Shown here: positions 1-8,609 of the stretch, piece by piece | Layout: the number at the start of each line of letters is the position of its first letter | Position numbering within the stretch: the stretch's first letter is position 1 | NCBI GenBank assembly: GCA_965232465.1 | Contig: OZ246977.1 | Span: 372,001-436,000, forward strand | Reading direction: 5' to 3' | From: G965232465 sp965232465 | GTDB lineage: Bacteria; Pseudomonadota; Alphaproteobacteria; JAQWUY01 | Length of the DNA stretch: 64,000 bases | Translations under genes and position numbers: made by a program | The notes under the pieces: generated by a model | Told to the model about the DNA's origin: nothing | Databases searched by the model: none | What the model saw: the letters and a program-made list of their open reading frames with translations, nothing else

Positions 1-282
1 GGCGATTACTTGCACCATCTGTACACCAACAATCCTTTGCATACTTTGTTTGTCATTACCAATGCGGAAACAAAAACTTGGGTCATATGGGATATTATCA
101 ATGTGGCATGGATGCTTAATCCCACATATGTATCCGATTTTATAACAACTTCGCCCATATTGGGGGACGATTTAAAGTATCATCACCCAACAACCGCCCA
201 CCCCATGCGTGAAGCGTTTGATGTGGACAGGGATTCTATATTCGAAGACCTATACGCATGCTTACAAACACAAGTGGGATAA
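1..282 (+). CDS. Nucleoside hydrolase (IUNH family), C-terminal part
   Basis: The reading frame is open from the first base, so the gene begins outside the window; 93 codons remain. The motif VIWDIINVAWMLNP, followed by a conserved-looking tail, is typical of the end of inosine/uridine-preferring nucleoside hydrolases, which cleave ribonucleosides to base and ribose. The catalytic N-terminal DxDxxxDD region is not visible here. The stop lies 6 bases before the next gene, so the two are probably co-transcribed. A nucleoside-cleaving role fits the deoxynucleoside operon further along, but family assignment rests on the C-terminus only. Confidence 0.6.
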   Translation, partial: GDYLHHLYTNNPLHTLFVITNAETKTWVIWDIINVAWMLNPTYVSDFITTSPILGDDLKYHHPTTAHPMREAFDVDRDSIFEDLYACLQTQVG

Positions 283-288
283 TACCAC

Positions 289-1530
289 ATGACAGAACAT
301 TATTTTGATACGGTTATTATTGGCGGTGGACAAGCGGGAATTGCCACCAGTTACCACCTAAAACAGCATGGTATTTCCCATATTGTTTTGGAAAAAAATC
401 ATATTGCCGAACGATGGCGGTCTGTGCGGTGGGATTCGTTGGTTGCCAATGGTCCCGCATGGCATGACAGATTCCCCAATTTAAAGTTTGATGACTATGC
501 GGATGATGATTTTGTCCCTAAGGAGCGGATTGCTGATTATTTTGTCGAATATGTACAAAAATTTGATTTGCCGATTAAAGAAGGTATCAGCGTACAACAG
601 GTGGTTCGCAACCCAGAAAATAGCGGATTTATCGTAACGACCGCCGATGGGGGGATATATACTTGTCATCATATTGTAAGTGCCACAGGCCCCTTTCAAA
701 AGCCGTCTATTCCCCCCATAGTTTCTGAGGATTCGGGATTGTATCAATTGCACTCTGCGGACTATAAAAACCCTAAACAATTACCCGATGGAGGGGTTTT
801 GGTGGTTGGTGCCGGATCGTCTGGGACTCAGATTGCCGATGATTTAAATCGGGCGGGTAAAACAGTGTATTTGTCGTTGGGGGCTCATAACCGTCCCGTG
901 CGATATTATCGGGGGCGGGATTTATGTTGGTGGTTGGGGGTATTGGGCATTTGGCATCAACCGCATCCACCCGTCGACACCGCCCATCTTGCTAGCCCCG
1001 CCACTGGTGATTATGGCAAGGACGGTACGGTGGATTTTCGTAAACTTGCCCATCAATGCATTACTCTGGTTGGTGCCACTGACAGGTTTGATGGCAAGAT
1101 TCTTTATTTTAAAGATAATTTACAACAGGACATCGCCACTGGTGATGCCCATTACTTGGCAATGTTGGATGCTATTGATACCCATATCGACACCTATAAT
1201 TTGGACTTCCCCGAACACCCAGAAGCCCGTCATATTCTGTATGACCCCACATGTTTACAACAGCCGATTTTACAGATAAGCACACAGGATATTCAAAGTA
1301 TTGTTTGGGCAACGGGCTTTACATATGATTTCAGGTGGTTACAAGTGGATGCGTTTACAGATGACGGCACCCCCGATCATTTCCGTGGGGTGTCAAAATG
1401 TGCCGGTGTATGCTTTGTGGGCTTACCTTTTTTATCGTGCATAGGGTCAAATTTTATTTGGGGCGTATGGTACGATGCCCAACACATTGCTAATCAAATC
1501 GCATTACAAAACACATACATGCACATTTGA
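289..1530 (+). CDS. FAD/NAD(P)-dependent monooxygenase-like oxidoreductase (CzcO/FMO type)
   Basis: 413 residues. The N-terminal FAD-binding Rossmann motif GGGQAG (around residues 12-17) is followed by an ERWR segment typical of flavin monooxygenase relatives. The ATGPFQKPSIPP stretch and LHSADYKNP precede a second dinucleotide-binding motif VVGAGSSG (about residue 175) for NADPH. This is the arrangement of CzcO-like and flavin-containing monooxygenases, which oxygenate small organic substrates. The substrate cannot be told from sequence. It starts 6 bases after the nucleoside hydrolase stop, which suggests an operon. No strong ribosome binding site is visible before the ATG. Confidence 0.8.
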   Translation: MTEHYFDTVIIGGGQAGIATSYHLKQHGISHIVLEKNHIAERWRSVRWDSLVANGPAWHDRFPNLKFDDYADDDFVPKERIADYFVEYVQKFDLPIKEGISVQQVVRNPENSGFIVTTADGGIYTCHHIVSATGPFQKPSIPPIVSEDSGLYQLHSADYKNPKQLPDGGVLVVGAGSSGTQIADDLNRAGKTVYLSLGAHNRPVRYYRGRDLCWWLGVLGIWHQPHPPVDTAHLASPATGDYGKDGTVDFRKLAHQCITLVGATDRFDGKILYFKDNLQQDIATGDAHYLAMLDAIDTHIDTYNLDFPEHPEARHILYDPTCLQQPILQISTQDIQSIVWATGFTYDFRWLQVDAFTDDGTPDHFRGVSKCAGVCFVGLPFLSCIGSNFIWGVWYDAQHIANQIALQNTYMHI

Positions 1531-1622
1531 TTTGAGCTATACCGTGCAATAAGCAGTATTGACAATAAAACAGAAAAATACTATCATTTATAGTAAATTA
1601 AAAGCTAGACATAAGGAATTTT

Positions 1623-1721
1623 ATGAAAAACTTTGTGTTATTGTTGGTATGTATTATGGGCGGGTATGTTTTCTTGTCTGTGATTTTAGGGGATACTTTT
1701 TCGTTGGCAGGTCATATATGA
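1623..1721 (+). CDS. Possible 32-residue single-span membrane peptide
   Basis: An ATG preceded by AAGGAA at suitable spacing opens a 32-codon frame. It encodes a short basic start (MKN), one hydrophobic span of about 20 residues (FVLLLVCIMGGYVFLSVILG) and a short tail. It is too small for routine gene finding. The ribosome binding site and clean single-span layout support it; there is no homology information and no conserved neighbour. A longer frame starting at 1559 covers the region in a different register and has no comparable signal. Confidence 0.35.
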   Translation: MKNFVLLLVCIMGGYVFLSVILGDTFSLAGHI

Positions 1722-1910
1722 ATATTTTAAAATTTTATATATTTTTATATAGTCAATCAAATATAATTTGATGGACTATATGCGGTTGCAACCGCTTGCA
1801 ACGCAGTCGCATTGTGGTGTCCGATCGGGGTGCAAAGTGGGGTGAATAAGTGTGGGTTTTTGTCATGCAAAGTATGGGTAAATCCACATTAAACGCAAGA
1901 ATGTACAGAG

Positions 1911-1936
1911 AATCTGGGGCGTTAGCCCCTTAGATT
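1911..1936. other. Hairpin in the icd upstream region
   Basis: AATCTGGGGC, loop GTTA, then GCCCC and TAGATT form an imperfect stem with a small bulge. There is no T-run after it, so it is not a typical intrinsic terminator. It may be an RNA processing or regulatory structure. Confidence 0.3.
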
Positions 1937-2118
1937 CACGATATAACCAACAAAATAAAATGTGCAGTATAATATGGCGAATCATTTTATACCGAATGGA
2001 CTATATGTATGGTATAAACCAAATGGTTATAAGTATAAATTCTACATTTACCAATGTAAAATAATATGGTACTATGCAGGTGGAATTTTCTGTAATTTTT
2101 TATTATTTGGAGAAACAT

Positions 2119-3336
2119 ATGTCAAAAATTCAAGTCAAAAATCCAATTGTTGAAATAGATGGCGATGAAATGACCCGTATTATTTGGGATTTTATTAAAA
2201 ATAAGCTTATCTTACCATACTTAAATGTGGATTTAAAATATTATGATTTAAGTATTCAGAAACGGGATGAAACAGACGACCAAATTACCGTTGATTGTGC
2301 CAATGCGGTTAAACAATATGGGGTTGGTGTGAAATGTGCCACCATTACCCCAGACGAAGACCGGGTGGAAGAATTTGGTTTAAAAACCATGTGGAAATCA
2401 CCAAATGGTACAATCCGTAATATTTTGGGGGGGACTGTATTTCGTGAGCCGATTGTGTGTTCAAATATTCCCCGTTATGTACCAGGATGGAAAAACCCAA
2501 TTATTGTTGCCCGTCATGCATTCGGTGACCAATACCGGGCAACGGATTTTGTGGTGCCGGGTGCGGGTAAATTGACCGTAAAATTTGAACCAGAAAATGG
2601 CGGTGAAGCCATCGAACGGGAGGTATATCAATTCGAAGGTGGGGGTGTTTCCATGTCCATGTACAACACAGATGAAAGTATCCGTGGATTTGCCCATGCG
2701 TGTTTTAATTATGCAATTTCACGCAAAGTACCCTGTTTGTTATCCACGAAAAACACCATTATGAAAGCCTATGACGGACGGTTTAAAGACCTGTTCCAAG
2801 AAATTTTTGATGCGAATTACAAGGAAAAATTTGAAGAATTAGGTATTTGGTACGAACATCGCTTGATTGATGACTTAGTGGCATTTGCCATTAAATCCGA
2901 AGGGGATTTTTTGTGGGCGTGTAAAAATTATGATGGGGATGTGCAATCTGATATTGTGGCACAAGGTTTCGGTTCACTGGGGCTTATGACTTCTGTGTTG
3001 ATGACCCCAGATGGCAAAACCATTGAATCTGAGGCGGCACATGGTACGGTTACCCGCCATTATCGCCAACATCAGCAGGGCAAACAAACCTCCACAAATC
3101 CGATTGCATCCATTTTTGCATGGACACGGGGTTTGAAATATCGTGGGGAATTTGATGCCACACCAGAAGTCGTAAAATTTGCCGATACTTTGGAACGCAT
3201 CTGTATCGAAGCGGTCGAAGAGGGCAAGATGACCAAAGACTTGGCATTGTTGGTTGGTGATAATCAAGAATATTTGACCACCAATCAGTTTTTGGATGAA
3301 TTAGACGCACGATTACAAAAAGCCATGGTGCGTTAG
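2119..3336 (+). CDS. icd: NADP-dependent isocitrate dehydrogenase
   Basis: 405 residues, the usual length for the eukaryotic-type bacterial isocitrate dehydrogenase found in alphaproteobacteria. The start MSKIQVKNPIVEIDGDEMTR is typical, and GGTVFREPI and the RHAFGDQYRATDF region, which contribute to substrate binding, are present. The enzyme oxidatively decarboxylates isocitrate to 2-oxoglutarate in the TCA cycle and makes NADPH. I chose the ATG at 2119, preceded by TTGGAGA, over an in-frame start 45 bases upstream that would add an atypical leader. It appears monocistronic and ends at a strong terminator. Confidence 0.97.
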   Translation: MSKIQVKNPIVEIDGDEMTRIIWDFIKNKLILPYLNVDLKYYDLSIQKRDETDDQITVDCANAVKQYGVGVKCATITPDEDRVEEFGLKTMWKSPNGTIRNILGGTVFREPIVCSNIPRYVPGWKNPIIVARHAFGDQYRATDFVVPGAGKLTVKFEPENGGEAIEREVYQFEGGGVSMSMYNTDESIRGFAHACFNYAISRKVPCLLSTKNTIMKAYDGRFKDLFQEIFDANYKEKFEELGIWYEHRLIDDLVAFAIKSEGDFLWACKNYDGDVQSDIVAQGFGSLGLMTSVLMTPDGKTIESEAAHGTVTRHYRQHQQGKQTSTNPIASIFAWTRGLKYRGEFDATPEVVKFADTLERICIEAVEEGKMTKDLALLVGDNQEYLTTNQFLDELDARLQKAMVR

Positions 3337-3345
3337 CCATATAAA

Positions 3346-3377
3346 AAAGCCCGCTGTGATAGCGGGCTTTTTTTGTT
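3346..3377. terminator. Bidirectional intrinsic terminator after icd and the RND gene
   Basis: AAAGCCCGCT, loop GTGAT, AGCGGGCTTT form a perfect 10-bp stem, followed by Ts on the plus strand and flanked by As on the other side (Ts on the minus strand). It sits between the convergent icd and efflux genes and can serve both. Confidence 0.9.
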
Positions 3378-3380
3378 TTA

Positions 3381-6300
3381 TTATTTTGGAACATAGGGTT
3401 TTTTACGGAATTTTGCATATAAGGCACATGGGGTGAATATTAGGGTTAATATCAATGCGAATAACACACCCACCAAGATATTTTGGGCGATTTGTTGCCA
3501 AAACATAGCGTTGGGGGAATTGAATTCTATTTGACGGTTGAATATGTCCATGCTGATGGCCAATGATGCCGGCAACATCCCCAAGGCGGTGGTAATCGAT
3601 GTTAAAATCACCGGTCCCATTCGCAATAAGGCGGTTTTCATGATGGCGACTTTCATATCTTTTTCTGTTCGACACAAGTTTTTAAAGGTATCGATAAGGA
3701 CAATATTGTCATTTACCACAATCCCCGCCAAAGTCATAATGGCCAGCCCCGACATCACCGCCGAAAATGGTTCGTTGGCAATAATAACCGCCAAGAATAC
3801 GCCAGAGGTGGAAAATACAATCGCTGACATAATCACAAACAGCATATAAAAACTGTTAAACTGTAATAACAAGATAATTGCCATTGCCGATAACGCCAAG
3901 GCAAATGATACCATCAAGAATTGGCGGGTTTCTTGTTCTTCGGTGGCGTTACCCGCCAATTTAATCACCGTATCGCCGATCAATAATGAGGGATGGTTTT
4001 TAATTTCATTGATAAATTCTTGGTGCACCTTTGATACATTGTCTTTTCTGTCGACAAAATACGCATCGACGGTTGCCCCCATTTTGCCATTTTCCAGATT
4101 CACTTCGGGGGTTGGATAAGACACGGTTTTATTTACCACATAGGATATGGGAATGGTGCCATTTCTGCCCTTAATCCATAAATCATCGATGGCGGTAATG
4201 GTGCGATATTTACGGGGGTATCGCAAATATATTTTTAGTTTATCGCTCGACCCAAACGGTTTATATTCGCCCATTTCCAAGCCACTTGTCAACAGGTTTA
4301 TGGTATTGGAAATATCCGTAATTGCCACCCCATATTTTTCCGCTTGTGTTCGATCGGGGGTGTACAAAAATTCTATGCCCGCCCGTTTTAAGCTGTTTTC
4401 CACTTTTTTAAATCGTTTGTTTACTTGTAAATATTCGGTCACATTACGGGTGCTTTTTTGGATGCTGTCAAGGTCAGTACCTTCCAAATTGATGACTAAA
4501 TCTTCGTCCAAGGACGGTCCAGACCTGCCCCGCCCAATGTAGGCATCAATGCCTTTGATTGTGCCAAGAATGGCATCCAATTCTTGTTTGATTTCTTCGG
4601 CGGTTTGCGTGCGTTCTTTCCAATCCACTAATTCCACATTTATGGAACCGATGCTTTTGGTGTTGGACAGACGACTGCCGCCCCCCACACGGGTGGAGAT
4701 GTTTTCGATATTATCGTTGCCAATGGCATATTCCATGATTTGGGATTCAATCATCCGTACATATCCATCTTTTTCCGACAATGATAAACTGCCGGGAACA
4801 TCAACGGTAATACGGTATGAATCGATACTGTTTTCAGGGAAGAACGACATACCTTTGTTGTTTTGGGCAAAATATACCCAAATACCGACCATTCCCCCAA
4901 TCAGTACCAGCATCATAATTTTGGGGGCAAATAAAAATACTTTAAGCAATCGGTGGTATATGCGAATAATGACATTTGCCTGTTTACAAAATTCCGCAAT
5001 GGTTACCTTTTCAATGTCTAATTCGTAGTGGTCCGAATCTGTTGTCTCTGGTTTTGATTTTATAAATTTTAAGATAAATAAGGTCATCAGTGTCACCAAA
5101 CCAAAAATTATCAACCGCCCAGATGCTATGCGTTGCTGTATTTCGGTTGGGGTGTCGTCTGAGAATATATTTGCTACCAAGTCTGGTATCCAAATATAGG
5201 CAATCGCCCCCACCGCCAGAGCGGTAATAAGTTTCATTAAACCGGCAAAATAGCTGGCAAGTAATGGCGTAAATACCAAAGCCACCAACAATGATGACGA
5301 CAATACCAGTATCATGGCAATGGGGATATTTTTCATAAAAGACCCCATAATACCGGGCCAAAATATCAATGGTAAAAACACCATTAAAGTGGTTAATGTG
5401 GATGTGATTAAAGGCGATGTCATGGTACGCACAGCTTCTTTGTACGCATCGGCAGTGCTGTGTCCTTGGCGAATTTTTAAACGGGCATATTCGACGATGA
5501 TAATTGCGTTATCAATTAAGATACCCAATGATAATGTCAACCCAAAAATAACCACCGAATTTAAAGTAAAGCCCAGCAAGTACAACAAACTGATACCCAT
5601 CAAAAACGACAAGGGTATGCTCAGCCCCACCAACACCCCATCACGGATACCCAGTAAAGCAATTACTACCACCATAATACATACAATGGTTAAAAATACA
5701 CTGTTTTGCATATATGATAACATGCTGTCCACAGATTTTGTTTGGTCTTCCCCAATTTGCATGCGGATATTGTCGGGCATTTCCAAGCGTTTTTGTTCGA
5801 ATACTTGTTTCACTTTATCGACGGTTTCTTTTAAATTGGCATCGGGGCTTTTACGCACCTGAATGCTGACGGTTTGCTGCATGTTAAGACGGCTTAGGCT
5901 GTCGGCTTCTTGCCATGTTTCTTGGTATGTAACAATATCGCCAAGCTGTAACTGTTGCCCATCGTTTCTCAGTAAAGTAATATTTAAAATCTGGTTTATA
6001 TCCCGTACTTCGGATGGGATTTTTAAGGTAAATTCCCCATGTTGTCGATCCGTTTGTCGCCCTGTGGTGATAATGCTGTCTAGCCCCCGAAACAAGGCGG
6101 AAATATCCGTTGGGGAAATGTTATAAGCGTTTAAGACTTCTGGCTTTACCACCAAGTCTGCTTGTTTGGTGCGTTTGCCTGATATAATAACTTCTAATAC
6201 ACCGGATATAGCTTCGATGTCTTCGACAATGTTGTCTGTCCATTCATACAGTTCTTCTTCGGATCCAGAACTTTCTAAATCAAGTGTTACGACGGGATTA

Positions 6301-6689
6301 TCGTTGGTAGTAATTTCAAATAAACGAATTTTTTTAGCATCTTCCGGCAGGGTAACTTCGTTTAAAGCACGGGCAATATCGTCATAGGCCTGTTTGACAT
6401 CCGCATTGATGCTCAGTTCCATAACAATAAACGATCCCCCTTGGAAAGTTGCCCCACGGGTTTTGGTAATGCTGTCAATATTTTTGACCGCATTTTCCAT
6501 CGGCTTATACAATAAATCGACTCCATCTGTTGCTGATACAGACAATCCTGTTGTGGCATAAAATATTGGAATTTGGATATTTGGATCCCGTTCCTTGGGG
6601 ATTTGAATGGTTGCGTATATGCTGGCAAGTACAATGATTGTCAACAATGATAATACAGTCTTGGCATTTTTAAATAAAAAATTCAACAT
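3381..6689 (-). CDS. RND-family efflux transporter, inner-membrane permease subunit
   Basis: 1,102 residues with the layout of AcrB/MexB-type pumps: a first membrane span at residues 10-30, a periplasmic porter domain, a block of spans around 335-500, a second periplasmic domain, and a last span block near 960-1090. The pump exports toxic compounds using the proton gradient with an adaptor and an outer-membrane channel. In membrane helix 4 the usual paired Asp is GILIDNAIIIVE, with Asn at the second position. Helix 10 has GIVVNDNIVLID instead of the AcrB Lys-type motif. An extra 40-60 residues with spans near 490-560 are inserted after the first bundle. The start follows an AGGGAC site. It lies 25 bases after its adaptor gene in one operon; no outer-membrane channel gene is nearby. 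Confidence 0.92.
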   Translation of the reverse strand: MLNFLFKNAKTVLSLLTIIVLASIYATIQIPKERDPNIQIPIFYATTGLSVSATDGVDLLYKPMENAVKNIDSITKTRGATFQGGSFIVMELSINADVKQAYDDIARALNEVTLPEDAKKIRLFEITTNDNPVVTLDLESSGSEEELYEWTDNIVEDIEAISGVLEVIISGKRTKQADLVVKPEVLNAYNISPTDISALFRGLDSIITTGRQTDRQHGEFTLKIPSEVRDINQILNITLLRNDGQQLQLGDIVTYQETWQEADSLSRLNMQQTVSIQVRKSPDANLKETVDKVKQVFEQKRLEMPDNIRMQIGEDQTKSVDSMLSYMQNSVFLTIVCIMVVVIALLGIRDGVLVGLSIPLSFLMGISLLYLLGFTLNSVVIFGLTLSLGILIDNAIIIVEYARLKIRQGHSTADAYKEAVRTMTSPLITSTLTTLMVFLPLIFWPGIMGSFMKNIPIAMILVLSSSLLVALVFTPLLASYFAGLMKLITALAVGAIAYIWIPDLVANIFSDDTPTEIQQRIASGRLIIFGLVTLMTLFILKFIKSKPETTDSDHYELDIEKVTIAEFCKQANVIIRIYHRLLKVFLFAPKIMMLVLIGGMVGIWVYFAQNNKGMSFFPENSIDSYRITVDVPGSLSLSEKDGYVRMIESQIMEYAIGNDNIENISTRVGGGSRLSNTKSIGSINVELVDWKERTQTAEEIKQELDAILGTIKGIDAYIGRGRSGPSLDEDLVINLEGTDLDSIQKSTRNVTEYLQVNKRFKKVENSLKRAGIEFLYTPDRTQAEKYGVAITDISNTINLLTSGLEMGEYKPFGSSDKLKIYLRYPRKYRTITAIDDLWIKGRNGTIPISYVVNKTVSYPTPEVNLENGKMGATVDAYFVDRKDNVSKVHQEFINEIKNHPSLLIGDTVIKLAGNATEEQETRQFLMVSFALALSAMAIILLLQFNSFYMLFVIMSAIVFSTSGVFLAVIIANEPFSAVMSGLAIMTLAGIVVNDNIVLIDTFKNLCRTEKDMKVAIMKTALLRMGPVILTSITTALGMLPASLAISMDIFNRQIEFNSPNAMFWQQIAQNILVGVLFALILTLIFTPCALYAKFRKKPYVPK

Positions 6690-6714
6690 AATAAAAGGTC
6701 CCTAACAAAGCAAT

Positions 6715-8166
6715 TTAATTTTTGGATGCAACGGGTTCGGTAGGGGCGTTGGTATTATCCGCATTTTCAGACACAGGGGGATATGGGGTATCGACTTCTG
6801 CAAAACCCGCCCCAAGTGTGAAAATTTCCGCCTTTTCGCCCAATCCTGTTACCTTGGCAATGCTTAGATCTTCCCATAAAATAGTGATAGGTTTTAATAC
6901 AATAATATTATTTTCCACCACCTTAATTGCCATATCGCCATCGTCGTCTAATAAGACTTGGGACAATGGAATTTCATGTGCAGGCACAGTTTGTGTCAGT
7001 ACTTCAATAAAAATGGGTTCGCCAATATTAAAAGTCCCTTGCGTGGTAATCGTCCCTTCGGCCGCATAGGTGCTAGTCTTCGAATTGGCGTTGCTACTGA
7101 TACCGCTGATGTTGCCTTGGATACGAGTATCGGAGGAATCGGTGGCAATAAATTGTGTGCCTAATGTAATGTATTGTAAGGTGTTAATGGGCAACGATGT
7201 AGTGATTGTATATGATTTTTGGTCGTTTAAATCCAATAATTTGCTATTTGCCCCCACTTGGTCAAAGGTATTGACAAAAATCATATCGACCACCCCACTA
7301 AAAGGGGCACGAATAAAATGATGGTCATATATTTTTTGGGTGGCAAGCATGCGTACTTTTGCCGATGTCATGGCATTTTGTGATTGTTTGAAATTATATT
7401 CAGATATAAGGTTTTTATCATATAATTGTTTGTCCGCATTGAATTTGCTGATGGTGATTTGATATTTTTCTTCGTGGTCTTGTAATTGTTCGGGGACAAA
7501 ATCACTGGACAATTCAATAAGTAATTGTCCTTTTTGTACCCGTTGTCCATTTTTAACCAAGATTTTTTTGACCGTAGCACTGGTGATACGGGAATTTATT
7601 GACAAATATCCTTTGGAATTTATGGTTGCGGGCAAAGTAATTTTTTGGTTATACTCCTCGGCTATGCTGATGGTGGTTTCCATAGCGATGGCTTTTTTCT
7701 TGGGTGTAAAATTATTCGGTTGCCCTGTATTTTCTGGTGTATCCGCATTTGTTATATCTGTGTCTTGGGGGGGTGCTTGTTGGTGTGCATCAATGGCTTG
7801 GTCATCGTACCCGCGTTTTTTCAATTCTTCGACCACCATTTTTTGTTGTAATTGTTGTTTGGTTAATTGTACGCCATTTTCTTCACGAATTTCTGCATCT
7901 GAGGGCAGGGTTTTTATGCGTTGATCAACTTCTGCATATACTTCTTGTATAACCACAGGGTCAATAGAATTTTCCGATACAGGGGATTTTGAAGCAGGGG
8001 ATTTTGAAGCAGGGGATTTTGAAGCAGGGGATTTTGAAGCAGGGGATTTTGAAGACTGAGTAAAAATATTTTTTACAAAGGGTATGTTAACGATGTTTTT
8101 GCTGAACATCCAGCCCCCAATAGCTAGTAAAATAATAAGGGCAACCAATATGTTTTTAAATTTCAT
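6715..8166 (-). CDS. RND efflux periplasmic adaptor (membrane fusion protein)
   Basis: 483 residues. A single N-terminal membrane anchor (about residues 4-23) is followed by a serine/proline-rich stretch of pentapeptide repeats (KSPAS), a linker, a lipoyl-like segment (VKKILVKNGQRVQKGQLLIEL), a helical hairpin around residues 225-275, the second lipoyl half (IRAPFSGVVDMIFV) and a beta-barrel domain. Adaptors of this HlyD/AcrA kind bridge an RND pump to an outer-membrane channel across the periplasm. It is the first gene of the two-gene pump operon. The repeat-rich linker between anchor and hairpin is unusual and may act as a flexible spacer. Confidence 0.9.
   Translation of the reverse strand: MKFKNILVALIILLAIGGWMFSKNIVNIPFVKNIFTQSSKSPASKSPASKSPASKSPASKSPVSENSIDPVVIQEVYAEVDQRIKTLPSDAEIREENGVQLTKQQLQQKMVVEELKKRGYDDQAIDAHQQAPPQDTDITNADTPENTGQPNNFTPKKKAIAMETTISIAEEYNQKITLPATINSKGYLSINSRITSATVKKILVKNGQRVQKGQLLIELSSDFVPEQLQDHEEKYQITISKFNADKQLYDKNLISEYNFKQSQNAMTSAKVRMLATQKIYDHHFIRAPFSGVVDMIFVNTFDQVGANSKLLDLNDQKSYTITTSLPINTLQYITLGTQFIATDSSDTRIQGNISGISSNANSKTSTYAAEGTITTQGTFNIGEPIFIEVLTQTVPAHEIPLSQVLLDDDGDMAIKVVENNIIVLKPITILWEDLSIAKVTGLGEKAEIFTLGAGFAEVDTPYPPVSENADNTNAPTEPVASKN
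7981..8055 (-). repeat. Five 15-bp tandem repeats encoding KSPAS
   Basis: The unit AGGGGATTTTGAAGC is repeated five times head to tail (the last copy differs only in its final base). Being a multiple of three, copy-number changes alter linker length in the adaptor without breaking the frame. Confidence 0.95.
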
Positions 8167-8330
8167 GAATTTTCCGCCAAAAAAATAAGATTATTAAGAT
8201 AATTTTTTACCCACAGATTAGTGTGGTACCTTCAAAAAAAGATTTTGATGTGTACAATAAAATATAATATAATTTTTTTGTGTTGTCAATACAAATTATA
8301 TTTATACATAAGGTATATGAAATATGGGCA

Positions 8331-8354
8331 AAAAAAGACCCTGTAAACAGGGTC
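8331..8354 (-). terminator. Intrinsic terminator of the two-component operon
   Basis: On the minus strand GACCCTG, loop TTTA, CAGGGTC is followed by six Ts. It lies downstream of the sensor kinase gene and separates that operon from the efflux operon. Confidence 0.8.
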
Positions 8355-8385
8355 GTATAGTAGAGAGAGTTATTAAAGAGAGATC

Positions 8386-8401
8386 TAGGGGGAACCCCCT
8401 A
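8386..8401. repeat. Perfect 7-bp inverted repeat
   Basis: TAGGGGG-AA-CCCCCTA. The tiny loop suggests a protein site or the relic of a mobile element more than an RNA stem. No T-run. Confidence 0.4.
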
Positions 8402-8512
8402 AGCAATCAATGATGGTATAATAATACATAAAAATAATGTTGTAACGCACTAATATTGCATATCACTTGTGCAATTAGTGCATGGCTTTTGTATGAAATA
8501 GTGGGGGCAGTC

Positions 8513-8532
8513 AGCTGGCACAACTGCCAGCT
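8513..8532. repeat. Perfect 8-bp inverted repeat
   Basis: AGCTGGCA, loop CAAC, TGCCAGCT. It lies just downstream of the sensor kinase stop on the minus strand and could stabilise the 3' end of that transcript. Confidence 0.4.
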
Positions 8533-8550
8533 CCTAATTTAATAAATGTT

Positions 8551-8575
8551 GGGGCTGACCTAGATAACTATCCTG
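8551..8575 (+). repeat. Dispersed terminal-repeat-like motif
   Basis: GGGGCTGACCTAGATAACTA and the next few bases closely match both ends of the decayed element at 22345-22635. It looks like a solitary end of an insertion sequence or miniature element. Confidence 0.4.
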
Positions 8576-8609
8576 ATTTAATCAAGCAAGTATTTTATCT
8601 TTGTACTTT

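Larger units (their letters stand above)
1531..2118. other. Intergenic region between the monooxygenase gene and icd
   Basis: 588 bases without a long gene. It holds one possible short gene (1623-1721), a GCGGTTGCAACCGC palindrome near 1782, a hairpin at 1911-1936, a TATAAT hexamer at 1968-1973 that may belong to the icd promoter (no good -35 seen), and a TTTATACC/GGTATAAA inverted repeat between about 1987 and 2020 upstream of icd. I recognise no RNA family here. Confidence 0.5.
8167..8609. other. Intergenic region with several hairpins
   Basis: 443 bases between the sensor kinase gene and the adaptor gene, both read on the minus strand. It contains a minus-strand terminator (8331-8354), two further perfect hairpins (8386-8401 and 8513-8532) and a repeat-like motif (8551-8575). 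The stretch 8167-8330 is AT-rich and should contain the promoter for the efflux operon, though I cannot name the hexamers with confidence. Confidence 0.5.

Noticed and set aside
1559..1771. 70-codon frame upstream of icd
   Set aside because: No good start signal; the 32-codon frame in another register has one.
1775..1945. Structured RNA (SRP RNA, tmRNA or riboswitch) upstream of icd
   Set aside because: The hairpins there do not match conserved cores of these families as far as I can tell by eye.
4549..5862. Several open frames of 115-180 codons opposite the RND pump gene
   Set aside because: Antisense frames within a well-supported gene, with hydrophobic content arising from its membrane spans.
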